A stretch of DNA of 64,000 nt from Odobenus rosmarus divergens (GCF_000321225.1 NW_004450267.1:6095839-6159838), one strand, 5' to 3'. Shown: positions 43,462-54,713, counted from the stretch's first letter. Program-made: numbers and translations. The notes: generated by a model from the letters alone, not told the origin.

Positions 43462-43651
43462 TTTTTTTTTAAGATTTTATTTATTTATTCATCAGAGAGA
43501 GAGAGCGCACAAGGAGGGGGAGAGGCAGGCAGTGCAAGAAGCAGGCTTCCCACTGAGCAGGGAGCCGAACGCTGGACTCGATCCCAGGACCCCAGGATCA
43601 TGACCTGAGCCGAAGGCAGCCGCTTAACTGACTGAGCCACCCAGGCGCCCC
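43462..43651 (-). mobile_element. SINEC element, full length
   Basis: TATCTAAATTCTTTT at 43447-43461 and 43652-43666. Confidence 0.96.
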
Positions 43652-43721
43652 TATCTAAATTCTTTTTAAGCAGTTGTAGGGGGAGATAAAGAACTTTACC
43701 TGAATCTGCTGGGTCTTGGTT

Positions 43722-43793
43722 GTTTTTTAAGTAGGCTCCACACCCAACGTGGGACTCAAACTCACAACCCTGCTGAGCCAGACAGGCGACCCG
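43722..43793 (-). mobile_element. Old SINEC element with internal deletion
   Basis: AAGTAGGCTCCACACCC, ACTCACAACCCTG, then directly CTGAGCCAGACAGGCGACCC. GTCTTGGTTGTTTT and GTCTTGATTGCTTTT flank it. 43794-44376 has nothing I can name. Confidence 0.88.
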
Positions 43794-44376
43794 TCTTGAT
43801 TGCTTTTAATTCAAAATAATCTTTACGGCAAAGCAGCCCATCTTGGATTGGCCCCTACCAATCCAAGAGAAACATTGAGACATCTCCATTAGCAGAGATC
43901 CTCAGAGTCATTTTTATTTTACTACCAAGGACATTTTATATAGCGTACAAGTTTATGGAATCATCTTACTTACTTATATTCTTTTTTCCCCATATAACTA
44001 AAAATCTTCTGGAAATGTTGTCATTTGCCGTAGTGCCCTAGTAAGCACAGAGTTTTAAGTCCAGCTCAGTTCTCTATCATGATTCTCATCTCTCTGGGCT
44101 CCTGCCCCCAAATCAGTGACATCTGTCAGAAAGTTTTGTGCTTCGGTGTTTTTCTTTCTTCATGCACTGTCCCCTTAGGGCAAGCTTGCTCTGGTTTTCC
44201 TATGAATGTTTTGGTTACTGCATACCACATGACATCTTCATTCCCTCCTCCAGTATTTATGTGCATCAGTAATGTTCTAAGCATGAGGGACTCAGCTATA
44301 AATAAGCAGGCCAGTCCCAAGCTTACAGTTCTGCCCTTGTTTTGCCTAAATTTTCTACAACAATATGGTGTGCTGT

Positions 44377-44800
44377 AGCTGGGGCGCCCTGGGTACAGGA
44401 GCATCTGCTCTGGGGGTCCCAAACAGACTAGGTTTGGCCACTTGACAATGACAAAATCCAAAGGCAGAGAGACAAGTGGTGGTGAAACAAGAAAGGAGCT
44501 TATCTCAGTGAGGCCAACACTGGTAAGACTGTTGACTAGCGTCTCAAAGACTGTCTGCAAGATGCAGAAAACAGTTCCCAGTTTATATACGGAAAATGTG
44601 CGATAAAGGTTGCTGGGTAGTGCAGGTGGGCAGTGAAGGTCAAATGGATCACTGTTATGGGCAGGGTCTTGCTGGCTCAGGGCAGTCCTTATTGCCAGGG
44701 GGTAGTTTCGGTTCCCATCAGGAGATGTTTTGCCTGCAGTCTTTTGCCTGAATTGAGAGATAAGCTGGAAAGAAGAACTGAATTAGAAAGTTGGAGGAGA
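44377..44800 (-). mobile_element. Possible ERV LTR
   Basis: GAAAGGAGCTTATCTCAGTGAGG and CCCAGTTTATATACGG, with repeated CTTATTGCCAGGGGG-like text, resemble a reverse-oriented LTR. Boundaries are not seen. Confidence 0.4.
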
Positions 44801-44817
44801 AAAATGGAGGAAGTTGA

Positions 44818-44983
44818 GGGATGCTTGGGTGGCTCAGTCAGTTAAGCGTCTGCCTTTGGCTCAGATCATGATCTCAGGGTCCTAGGATTGAGCCCCACAT
44901 CAGGCTCCCTGCTCAGGGGAAGCCTGCTTCTCCCTCTCCCTCTGCTGCCCCCCCCCTTGCACTAATAAATAAAATCTTTTTTA
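44818..44983 (+). mobile_element. SINEC element, full length
   Basis: AAAATGGAGGAAGTTGA (44801-44817) and AAAATGGAGGAAGTCGA (44984-45000). The CT-rich middle is shortened to CCCCCCCCC. Confidence 0.95.
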
Positions 44984-45109
44984 AAAATGGAGGAAGTCGA
45001 AGTCCTCTTTCAATACCAAAATTTAAACTAATTAAACACATTTTCCTTACACAGGTCAGAGAAAATGTATTTGCCTACCAAGTTGTTTTGTTTTAACAGT
45101 TTCCATTTT

Positions 45110-45307
45110 TTTTTAAGATTTTTTATTTATTTATTTGACAGAGAGAGATTGACAGCAAGAGAGGGAACACCAGCAGGGGGAGTGAGAGAGGGAGAAGCAG
45201 GCTTCCCACGGAGCAGGGAGCCCAATGTGGGGCTTGATCCCAGGACCCTGGGATCATGACCCGAGCTGAAGGCAGTCGCTTAACTGACTGAGCCACCCAG
45301 GTGCCCC
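45110..45307 (-). mobile_element. SINEC element, full length
   Basis: AACAGTTTCCATTTT (from 45095) and AACAGTTGCCATTTT (from 45308). 45323-45657 is unassigned. Confidence 0.95.
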
Positions 45308-45674
45308 AACAGTTGCCATTTTAAAGAGCTAGATGTTTCAGGGGGAACTGGCCCTGGTGGTACCGTGGTATTCCAACACCCATGGGTGAATGAAGCCTGC
45401 TTTGCTGGGCAAGGGACAACCTACAGACCACCCAGCCCTTCCAAGGGGGCAACCACCTCTCAGTGCCAGGGATTGTTTCCAGGCAAGACTGTGGACCCAC
45501 TTTTGCCAGGTCTTCTGATTTTTCAAGAGGAGCTATCAAACAGAATTTAAAGTGAAATATTTTTATTTTTAAGTATTAGCAACTAATTTAAACACTGTGT
45601 AGACCAAATATATCTTCTGGTTATATGGCTTTGAACTCTCTTCTATGATTACATATTAAAATTTTCTGTATGGG

Positions 45675-46117
45675 GCGCCTGGGTGGCTCAGTTGGTTGGG
45701 CGACTGCTTTCGGCTCAGGTCATGATCCTGGAGTCCTGGGATGGAGTCCTGCATTGGGCTCCTTGCTCAGCGGGGATCTTGCTTCTCCCTCTGACCCTCT
45801 CCCATCTCATGTGCTCTCTCTCTCTCAAATAAATAAAATCTTTTTTATTTATTTTTTATTTTTTATTATTATTTATTTATTTGAGAGAGAGAGAATGAGA
45901 GATAGCACGAGAGGGAAGAGGGTCAGAGGGAGAAGCAGACTCCCTGCTGAGCAGGGAGCCCGATGCGGGACTCGATCCCGGGACTCCAGGATCATGACCT
46001 GAGCCGAAGGCAGTTGTTTAACCAACTGAGCCACCCAGGTGCCCTCAAATAAATAAAATCTTTAAAAAAAAAATTTTAAGAATTTTCTGCATGAATAAAT
46101 AGAATCTTTAAAAAAAA
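45675..46117 (+). mobile_element. SINEC element with a second SINE in its tail
   Basis: AAAATTTTCTGTATGG occurs before the head and again at about 46118, enclosing the whole block. Within it the tail motif AAATAAATAAAATC occurs on both sides of the nested SINE, and an extra TTTTCTGCATGAATAAATAG segment follows. Confidence 0.88.
45846..46043 (-). mobile_element. SINEC element nested in the tail of another
   Basis: TCAAATAAATAAAATCTTT at 45825-45843 and 46045-46063 is a target duplication made of the host SINE tail. Confidence 0.93.
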
Positions 46118-47361
46118 TAAAATTTTCTGTATGGAACTTGTTCTATTATTTGCCTTAAAGACCTTTGCTTGCAGTTCTGTTTGCCACGTCCTCCTTGAAA
46201 GTCCCCCCTTTGTACTTTCTACTATGATCTATCAGCACAAGCACACTCTATTCCCAGTTGTGTTAAATCCTGGTGAGATGGAAGACAGAACATCTCCTAA
46301 TGTTTGTTTCTCCTGCTTGGTTTCATTAAACCCTAAAATCAGTTTTTTTGCAAAACAGTTAGTTCCAGGTATATCAGTCCCAGGGCTGATAAAGTTTGAT
46401 AAAACTAGTTTAGCTGCTCCCTATGTTACATAACAAAGGCCTCAGAGTATTTGTCTCCACCAAGTCCCTATAATTAAACATTCTGTCCTTTATGAGTCTA
46501 GGGATTCACAGGACCTATGCTTTTTACCCTGTGGTAGTGTTGATTCACTGAAAGCCCTTCTTTCCCTGACAAAAGGTTTATGATTTATTCATTTATTCAT
46601 TATTTTTTTACTATTTTTTAAAAAATTGGGGTAAAATATATATAACATCATCAATTCTGTCATTTTAATCATTTTCACCCATACAGTGCAGTGGCGTTAA
46701 GTATATCACAATGTTGTGCAACCATCACCACTACCTGTTTCCAAAATTTTTTATCACCTCCAAAAGAAATTCTATACCCATTAGGCAATAAGTCCCCAGT
46801 CCCCCTTCCCCCCAGCCCCTGGTAAACTCTAATCTACTTTGTGTCTGGATGAATTTGCCTATTCTACATAATTCATATAAGTGGAATCATACAATATTTG
46901 TCCTTTTGTGTCTAGCTTATTTCACTTAAAATAATATTTTCAGAGTTCACCCACATTGTGCCACATATCAGAGCTTTATTCCTTTTTATGGCTGTATAAT
47001 ATTGAATACCATGTGTATATCACATTTTGTTTATCCATCTGTTGGTGGACACTTGAGGTGTTTCCACATTTTGGCTGTTGTGAACAATGCTGATGTGAAC
47101 GTGGGTGTACAAACATCAGTTTGAGGCCCTGATTTCAATTCTTTCGGTATATATGATGTGGGAAACAAAGGCAGAAGAAAAATTATTAAATTTTCTTACT
47201 ACTTACAGCCCACTGTCAAGTCCTTGAAAGAGGCAGAGTGATATTCCTCTAGGGACTCAACTGCCTTGATGTTGACCCTTTGCTAAGAGCAAAAGGCAGT
47301 CTTAGCCCGACACCCACCCCCAGGATCCTCTAAGTCTACCTTAACGTGTAAAAATTTGTTT

Positions 47362-47509
47362 GGGGGCACCTGGGTGGCTCAGTCGGTTAAGCGTCTGCCT
47401 TCAGCTCAGGTCATGATCCCTGGGTTCTGGGATCGAGCCCCACGCCGGGCACTATCTCTGTTTCTCTCTCTCAAATAAATAAATAAAACCTTTTTAAAAA
47501 TATTTTTAA
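47362..47509 (+). mobile_element. SINEC element in LTR, shortened
   Basis: GGGGGCACCTGGGTGGCTC to CCACGCCGGGC, then jumps to ACTATCTCTGTTTCTC and AAATAAATAAATAAAACC. About 60 bases of the body are missing. Confidence 0.9.
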
Positions 47510-47523
47510 AAAATTCCTTTGGA

Positions 47524-47717
47524 GGGGCGGCCGGGTGGCTCAGTCGTTAAGCGTCTGCCTTCGGCTCAGGTCATGATCCCAGGGCCCTGTGATGGAGCCC
47601 CACATCGGGCTCCCTGCTCTGCGGGAAGCCTGCTTCTCCCTCTCCCACTCCCCCTGCTTGTGTTTCCTCTGTCGCTGTGTCTCTCTCTGTCAAATAAATA
47701 AATAAAATCTTTAAAAA
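47524..47717 (+). mobile_element. SINEC element in LTR, full length
   Basis: AAATTCCTTTGGA at 47511-47523 and 47718-47730. The head is GGGCGGCCGGGTGGCTCAG. Confidence 0.95.
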
Positions 47718-48562
47718 AAATTCCTTTGGAAATTTCCTTTCTCTCTAACCACGCCCCAAGATATGGCAATCGTCCCCCAAGCATATGACCCACCAATATA
47801 CATCTGAAGGGTCTCATGACTTTATTATATGGTAATAAATGACCTTTTCCTAATAATAGCTATCCCCCTCAAGGTTCTGGAAACCTTGTTTCCAAAATTC
47901 CTTAGAGACTTACTCTATCCCTAACCCCCTCTCAACTTGAAGGTATATAATCACCACCCCTAATGACCCCATTGCAACTCTTTCTGCCCACAGGTCCTGT
48001 CCCCGTGCTTTAATAGAACCACCTTTTTGCACCAAAGACGTCTCAGGAATTTTTTCTTGGCCGTCGGCTTCAAACCCTAACGTCTTTCCTACATCGTATA
48101 CCTAGGAACGGATTTGCTGGGTAATATGGGAATTCTGTGTTTAACTTTTTGAATAATTGCCAAACTGTCTTCCACAGCAGCTCTACCATTTTATATTCCC
48201 ACCAGCAACATATGTGGGTTCCAGGTTCTCCACGTCCTTGCCAACACTTCTTTTCTTTCTTTCTTTTTTTAATTATAAACATCATAGTATGGGAGAAGTA
48301 ATCTCATTGTATTTCCCTGATGGTTAATGATGTTGAGCATCTTTTCATATGTTTATTGGCCATTTGTCTGTCTTCTTTGGAAGAAAGAAGTCCTTTGCCC
48401 ATTTTTAAATTTTGGGCTATTCACGGTTTATGTTTAAGTTAAAGTTTTGAAGCCCTCACCACTGTAGGTCACAGGCAGTCAGTCTGCAATTTTGAAGATT
48501 TTATTTACAACGTAGAGCTCCACTCAGTCTTAGATGACAGACTCTGGTGTTGAGGGCTGTTT

Positions 48563-48767
48563 TTTTTTTTTTTTTTTTAAGATTTTATTTATTTATTTGA
48601 CAGAGAAAGAGAGACATCGAGAGAGGGGACACAAGGAGGGGGAATGAGAGAGGGAGAAGCAGGCTTCCCTCTGAGCAGGCAGCCTGATGCTGGTCTCCAT
48701 TCCAGGACCCTGGGATCAAGACCTGAGCCAAAGGCAGATGCTTAACAACTGAGCCACCTAGGCGCCC
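48563..48767 (-). mobile_element. SINEC element, full length
   Basis: About 22 T's, AAGATTTTATTTATTTATTTG to CACCTAGGCGCCCC. GAGGGCTGT and GAGCTGTCTGT flank it. Confidence 0.93.
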
Positions 48768-48892
48768 CAAGAGCTGTCTGTTTTTAAATCCAATACCAAC
48801 TGGAAGAATAGATTGCTTGGCCATGGAGTTAGTCCCTCTGATCCTTAGGTAGGTGAAACAAAAACTAAAATAAAAATGAAAACAAAAGCAGG

Positions 48893-49081
48893 GTCCCCTG
48901 GGTGGCTCAGTTGTTAAGCGTCTGCCTTCGGCTCAGGTCATGATCCCAGGGTCCTGGGATGGAGACCAGCATCGGGCTCCCTGCTCAGAGGGAAGCCTGC
49001 TTCTCCCTCTTCCACTCCTCTGCTTGTGTTCCTTCTCTCTCTGTGTCTCTCTCTGTCAAATAAATAAATAAAATCTTAAAA
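48893..49081 (+). mobile_element. SINEC element, full length
   Basis: GAAAACAAAAGCAG at 48878-48891 and again from 49083. 49098-49227 is unassigned. Confidence 0.95.
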
Positions 49082-49227
49082 AGAAAACAAAAGCAGAGGA
49101 TAAAATTTGGAGTCAATCTAGTTTACTATTCCTCACCCATCAATTTAACAAAATATTTCTTGAGCACTTATATGCAACAAGCCCTGCGTTAGGTGCTGGG
49201 GATATAGCAGTCAATGAGATGGATGCT

Positions 49228-49723
49228 GTTCATACACGGGTAGAATAATGGTCCCCAAAGATATCCACACTCTAATCCTGGAGCCTGTGAATATGTTATA
49301 TCACATGCCAAAAGGGACTTCGCAGATGTGGCTGAATTAAGGGTCTTGAGATGGAGAGATTATTCCGGATTATTTGGTAAGCCCAATGTAATTACAAGGG
49401 TCCTACAAGAGGGAGGCAGGAGGATCAGAGTGAGCAAAGATGTGAAGATGGAAGCAGAGTGAGACAGACATTTGAACACACTACACGGCTGGCTTTCAAG
49501 ATGGAGGAAGAGGCCATGAGTCAAAGAATACAGTCTAGAAGTCAGAAATCTTAAAGTCAAGGGGTTGGCAGGAATGCGTTCCTCCCAGAAGCTCTAGTGA
49601 AGAATCTGCTTCCTTACCTTTTCCAGCTCATAGGCCTATCTAGACTGTTAAGATAATAGGTTTGCATTGTTGTAGGCACTGAGTTTGTGGTAATTTGTTA
49701 CAACAGCAATAGGAAACTAACAC
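49228..49723 (+). mobile_element. MLT1 (MaLR) LTR
   Basis: GTAGAATAATGGTCCCC, ACTTCGCAGATGTGGCTG, ATTATTTGGTAAGCCCAATG, GAGGCCATGAGTC and TGTGGTAATTTGTTACAAC to GGAAACTAACACA follow the MLT1 consensus from end to end. Confidence 0.85.
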
Positions 49724-49749
49724 AATTCCTTATCCCCCCATCAAGGACA

Positions 49750-49965
49750 CTGGCATGGTGGGCAGCAATCAGCAGACCTGGGTCTGACTCTATGCTCCAT
49801 GCCCTGTAGCTACGTGACTTGGGACAAGTTACTTTATCACACTGAGACTCGTTTTCCATGGCAATAAAATGGGGATAGCCATGTTTGACTCACAAAGTTG
49901 TGAAAATTAGAAACTGTGTGAAACAGCTGGTGAAGAGGAGGCTCTTAGTAAGTGGAAGCTATTAT
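49750..49965 (+). mobile_element. MIR fragment
   Basis: AGACCTGGGTCTGACTC, GTGACTTGGGACAAGTTAC, CAATAAAATGGGGATAGCC, AGTTGTGAAAATTAG. Confidence 0.8.
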
Positions 49966-50863
49966 TATTCTTTCCATCACTATTTTGTTTTTACAGCTTT
50001 CCTTTAATTAGGCAAGGAGATAGGAGACCAGAGACACAGACCCCATTTAGAAGCAGGATGTTGGAAGGGAGAAGGGATTACAGAATGCTTAGGTGGGAGT
50101 AGTTAAAGGAGGTTCTATTCCACAGAACCAGGCAGCAGCCCTGGCTGTCCTTTCTCTCTCCCTTCTACTCTCAGTGGCACAATCCTGCTCTTCAACCTCC
50201 AGGTTTCACACTCAGGATTTCTCTTGGCCCTATCTCCTTTATCCCCATCAAGCCGTGATTCTTTTTCTCCATCTCATCTCACCCAGAGGCCAACCCACTG
50301 TTTTGTTTATCCTTCTCAGTCATGACTCCGGTCATTTTGGTTATATTTGCTCATATTTGGTCATTTTTGCTTTCTTTATGTAGCACTGATACCCAGTCTA
50401 GATTGGGTCTCCAGTTCTTGGTCACAAATTGTAATGACTGTGTCTTCCTTGCTCACAATGGACAGGCTCCAGCAGCCGTGTCTGCACTGTGTATCTCATT
50501 TCCGCTGGCTCTAATAACTCATTGGCTCAGGATGGACAATTGCCCAAGTTAGGAATGGGGATTTGTGATCTAGACCACCCTGACTCAGAAATGGTTAGAA
50601 CCATAAGCATCAATCACTTTCTCAGGAGGCTGATTAACAGCCATATTCCACCAGGGGAGGGGGAGGAGAGGAGAGAAGAACCCAACAGACTTGCAGGGAG
50701 ATGTCCCAATGACATTGCAATTCCCAGTTCTAGCCCTTTCCTGCAGCTCTACTGTATTCTTGTATTCCAATTTTATGAGATAACCCTATACATATCCTTA
50801 TACATAATTTACATACATAGAATACACATATACGTGAATACGTATGTAGAATATACATGTACA
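49966..50863. other. Intergenic stretch without recognised gene
   Basis: Short overlapping frames at 50093-50869 have no domain. 50780-50863 is an alternating AT/AC-rich tract (TACATACATAGAATACAC). Confidence 0.5.
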
Positions 50864-51260
50864 TGTTGAGATAAATTTCTAGGCCCAAGATGGAGCTGCT
50901 CCTGGCCAGGGTGCCGTGTCAGCAAAAGGAATATAGGTAACTTTCCTGTCTCTGTAAATGTTCTGCATGCCCAGAAATATGGTATATCCAATCAGCTGAT
51001 TTCCAAACACCAAGCCAACTCTGGGCTTTATGCTTATTTCCTTGTTTTTTCTTACCCCAAGCAAGGTTGACTATGTGGCCCCAGCCAGTCAGATACTTTC
51101 TATTTTTTTTTCTGCTTTTCCTTTATCTTATAAAAATTTCCTGCCTTCCTCCCATTTTTCAGTTCTCTGGACCCTTGGGAATGGTGACTGCTTGTTTCAT
51201 GAGGTGTGAAATGATGTTTGTTTATATCACTTAAATTGTCTTCTTTAATCATTTGTAACA
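50864..51260 (+). mobile_element. Solitary class I ERV LTR, forward
   Basis: Begins TGTTGAGATAAATTTC, contains CCAAGATGGAGCTGCTCC, CCAAGCCAACTCTGGGC and TTGGGAATGGTGACTGC, ends CATTTGTAACA. It is the same family as the reverse LTR at 15111-15687. No 4-bp duplication is evident. 51261-51650 is unassigned and could include adjoining ERV-derived sequence. Confidence 0.8.
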
Positions 51261-51664
51261 CAGATACACATAAAATTCTCAACTTTCCCCTCAGCCAACT
51301 TTAATTGAATTTTGTCATGGTGACCAAAGGGCTTCAGCCAATGTATAAATAAAGATCTTTAAGAATAGCAAGCTCCATCCAGGATTAAGACTAGAGGAAA
51401 ACCATTTAATACGAATGCTGCCTGGTGCCTTGTGCTCATCTCATTTTATTGCTGAGCCAGAGACCTGAAAATCTTGATGACCAAAGTCCTCTATCATCAA
51501 ACACCTTCATCCAGGAGAAAGTCTATGAAAAACTACACCACGTGATCATGGCCAACATCAAGCACTGAAAGAAGCATCATATCCTTTCTTTCTTGAAATG
51601 TATCCAAAGAAAAGATGAGTAAAGGATGTCCATAGCCATGGCCAGCTAATCTTAATTTCTCTTC

Positions 51665-51735
51665 AGCTTTGCGCAGTGGCAGTATTGTAGCCAATGAGGT
51701 TTATCCGAGGCGCGATTATTGCTAATTGAAAACTT
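51665..51735 (+). pseudogene. RNU4 pseudogene: U4 snRNA retro-pseudogene, 3'-truncated
   Basis: Matches nucleotides 1 to about 71 of the 145-nt spliceosomal U4 snRNA: AGCTTTGCGCAGTGGCAG, CCAATGAGGTTTATCCGAGG and CGCGATTATTGCTAATTG. I see one change (GTATTGTAG for GTATCGTAG). The U6-pairing region and 5' stem-loop remain; the 3' stem-loops and Sm site are absent, so it cannot be functional U4. CTTAATTTCTCTTC is at 51651-51664 and 51733-51746, a perfect 14-bp target duplication; no A tail. 51747-52024 has nothing else. Confidence 0.96.
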
Positions 51736-52024
51736 AATTTCTCTTCATGTATAAGAAAAAGAAAAAAGGCAGTAAAAACGATGTCCTCAGGGTTTCTTTC
51801 TTTCTTTCTCTCCTCCTTCCTTTCTCACAGGCCCAACTTAGCCTGAAAAGAGGCACTTTTGAGTGAAGATTCTCTCCATGGATGTGGACATTAATGTTCC
51901 AAATGACTTGTGGGTTGTCATGTTCCCACTAGGCCAACTCACCAAAGCAGGTGGGTCCTACCAGATGTTTTGGTGGCCAGGACCCTGCTAGGAAAGACTC
52001 AGAGAATGGGAGGGACTAATGAAT

Positions 52025-52215
52025 GATGAGTACCTGCTTTGGGCCAGGCATCTGGCTTCTCTTCATTCTTCATAGTCATCCAATGAAGCGGGTAGTATTT
52101 TTCCCATTCGACAGATAAAGAGCTGGGGTTCAGAGAGGACAAGTAACTTGTCCAGTATCTTACAGGTAAAATGCGATGGGTTCCATCTCAGTCCAGAGCC
52201 TGCAATTTTTACTAT
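52025..52215 (-). mobile_element. MIR fragment
   Basis: GGGCCAGGCATCTGGC, GTAGTATTTTTCCCATTCG, GAGAGGACAAGTAACTTGTCC, TCCAGAGCCTGC. Confidence 0.78.
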
Positions 52216-52272
52216 ACCAAGCACAACCTTCAACTGAGAAGTTCCTCATTCCCAGGAAAAAAAGTTGTAGAG

Positions 52273-52479
52273 GGCGCCTGGGTGGCTCAGTGGGTTAAGC
52301 GACTGCCTTCGGCTCAGGTCATGATCCTGGAGTCCCAGGATCGAGTCCCGCATCGGGCTCCCTGCTCAGCGGAGAGTCTGCTTCTCCCTCTGACCATCCC
52401 CTGCCATGCTCTTTCTCTCTCATTCTCTCTCTCTCAAATAAATAAATAAAATCTTAAAAAAAAAAAAGACTTTAAAACA
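52273..52479 (+). mobile_element. SINEC element, full length
   Basis: AAAAAGTTGTAGAG before the head and again at 52480-52493. The A tail carries an extra GACTTTAAAAC. Confidence 0.95.
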
Positions 52480-52493
52480 AAAAAGTTGTAGAG

Positions 52494-52918
52494 TTTTCCC
52501 ACTAGACCTGAGACAGAATTCACAGTACAGCCTGTGTCAGGAAAATGATCTGAATATTCACCCAGTAGGCTTTCTGTGGTTCTGTTACTATGGATTTAGG
52601 TTTCCACTCTCAGTTGATCCATAACCACCTTCTGAGGTGTTCAGTAAGAACATGAAAGGAACATGAAAGGTAGTTAGATGGACAGGGCCTTAGACTGGGG
52701 GGCCAACAACCCAATGTTGGGTATACACCTCTGCTTCTGATTCTCATGCCTTTGTTCCAAGTCTCTAACATGGGAATACTAATTCCAGTTCATTCCACCT
52801 CACAAAGGACAAAGAGGAGGAATTCTCTGCCAAAGGTGAGTCTGCAGGTGAGCCAACACATGCAGTGATCCACCCAAAGGCCCCTCTCACCCTTAGCAAC
52901 ATCCCTGTGATGGCAATA
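52494..52918. other. Intergenic stretch, nothing recognised
   Basis: No repeat, exon or RNA gene that I can name. Confidence 0.5.
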
Positions 52919-52933
52919 TAAATAGCAGATTTG

Positions 52934-53143
52934 GGGGCACCTGGGTGTCTCATTCGGTTGGACATCTGACTCTTGATTTCGGCTCAGATCAAGATCTCAG
53001 AGTTATGAGATCAAGTCTCACATGGAGCTCCGTGCTTATGGCGGGAGTGTGCTTGAGATTCTCCCTCTCCCTCTGACCCTCCCCCTCTTGTGCGTGCACA
53101 CTCTCTCTCTCAAGTAAATAAACCTTAACAACAACAACAACAA
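52934..53143 (+). mobile_element. SINEC element, older type
   Basis: AAATAGCAGATTTGG (52919-52933) and AAATAGCAGATTGG (from 53144). The tail is AAGTAAATAAACC with (AAC)n. Confidence 0.95.
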
Positions 53144-53157
53144 AAATAGCAGATTGG

Positions 53158-53972
53158 AAAGTCAGGCAGGTGCCTCCTCCTGATGTCAATCCTCCTCACC
53201 TACCTGTATACTAAAAGAACTGCCCTTCCCTGGGGGCAGGGGAGGGACCTGGCAAGACAAGCCAAACCGCCCAAGTCTTATCTAGGTCACCTTGAAGCAG
53301 AATACGCCAAGCTTCATCCAAGCACCGCTCCCTGAGCACGGGACAAAAGGACAGGGATGAGATTAAGTAGCAGGGAAATATTCATTACCCCCCACCCTGA
53401 GGCCTCCCACAGCACACTGCTATCAGTGTCTTACCACTTTTTTCTTTTCATGCTTGTCTTTCCCTGACCGCATGTGAGTGACTTGTAGTCAGGGATCTTC
53501 TCCTGTTACAGAAGAAAAATACGAATACATTTTTCTTGTTAAATAACAATAAAAACATCCCAGAAGAGACTGAAGGCCTCTTTGACCCTTTTGGTTCCAG
53601 CACCTCCGATCCCAGTCCACACCCAGGGGGTAACCTCTGTCAGTAGAATGAATGTAGATACTTTTTCTGTGTATTTCACCGAATGGTGTCATATACATAC
53701 TTAACTCATACAAATCCAGTTTTAGCCAAAACAGAACAAAACAAGACTCTGAGCACGAAATAGCAATTTAAATAGTACCATTCCACACACTGAGTCAATC
53801 AATGGCCTGGAGAAATGTAGGGTGAATGACATAATCCCTCAGTGAAAAACCAGGTCTCTCAACTGTCCTGTGCTTCTGAGAATGGGACCATTTCACTCTC
53901 CATGGGGATGATTTAAAATATTTTCAAAGATAATTCTGCTTTTACTTGATGTTTGCTCTAAACACTAACCTA
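53158..53972. other. Intergenic stretch, nothing recognised
   Basis: No feature I can name; one 74-residue minus-strand frame without a domain. Confidence 0.5.
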
Positions 53973-53979
53973 ACACTAG

Positions 53980-54220
53980 CCTTTTTTTTTTATTTAACAA
54001 GCTTTATTTATTTATTTAAAAAAATTTTTTTATTATGTTATGTTAGTCACCCTACAATACATCACCAGTTTTCGATGCAGTGATCCACGATTCATTGTTT
54101 TTGTATAACACCCAGTGCTCCTTGCAGTACATGCCCTCCTTAATACCCACCACCGGGCTAACCCATCCCTCCACCTCCCTCTCCTCTAAAACCCTCAGTT
54201 TGTTTCTCAGAGTCCATAGA
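53980..54220 (-). mobile_element. Young L1 3'-end insertion
   Basis: T-rich start, then TTATGTTATGTTAGTCACC, TTCGATGCAGTGATCCACG, AACACCCAGTGCTCCTTGC to CAGTTTGTTTCTCAGAGTCC: the complement of the 20880-21100 unit. ACACTAGCCTTTT and ACACTAACTTTT flank it. Confidence 0.92.
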
Positions 54221-54232
54221 CACTAACTTTTG

Positions 54233-54713
54233 AACCCAACTCCTATTAAAAGTACCGCAGATACCCACTCCGGCTCCATGACATTACCGTGATGCCCAGA
54301 GCAAGTCCTGAAATATAGTGACAAAGTCAATTCACCTATTAGGATCCACAAAATGGAGGCTGGCCCCGTGGCCCAGCACACCTGAGTCAACCTGCAATTA
54401 GGGAAACACTTCACTGCTTAAAAAACCTAATGCCAATCACAATCTTCCAATTCAGCTTTAGCTAGTTTATCTTACACTAGAAAATGGGACCTGCTGGCCT
54501 TATAAAGAAATTCCCAAACTCCTCCTAGCCTGTTTTCTCGGTGCCTCTTTTAACACCCTGTACAATTTGCTCTTGCCCGAAATCCCTTGGCAAGAGTGCT
54601 TCCCTGTTTGTGAGGCCCTGTACCCCCCCCAATCCACAGATTGCCTTCCCTTGAAGAAAGGACAAACTCATTACTATATTTAGTTCTGTCATTTTAACAA
54701 TAGGAATGCTCTG
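54233..54713. other. Intergenic stretch, nothing recognised
   Basis: No repeat or exon that I can name. Confidence 0.5.

Larger units (their letters stand above)
47154..48096 (+). mobile_element. Solitary class I ERV LTR inside L1M
   Basis: Starts TGATGTGGGAAAC and ends CTTTCCTACATCG (expected CA, now CG), with the 4-bp target TATA at 47150-47153 and 48097-48100. It has a TATATAA box at 47944-47950 and TTGCACCAAAGACGTCTCAG near the 3' end, shared with the LTR at 54742. Two SINEs inflate it; about 600 bp is LTR. No internal viral genes are present. Confidence 0.92.
46575..48425 (-). mobile_element. Old L1 (L1M) 3' region split by an LTR
   Basis: The antisense L1M text is continuous: GTGCAACCATCACCACTACC, CTCCAAAAGAAATTCTATACC, TTATGGCTGTATAATATTG, TTGGCTGTTGTGAACAATGC to GGTATA, then after the LTR CCTAGGAACGGATTTGCTGG to CCTTTGCCCATTTTTAAATT. 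Confidence 0.9.
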
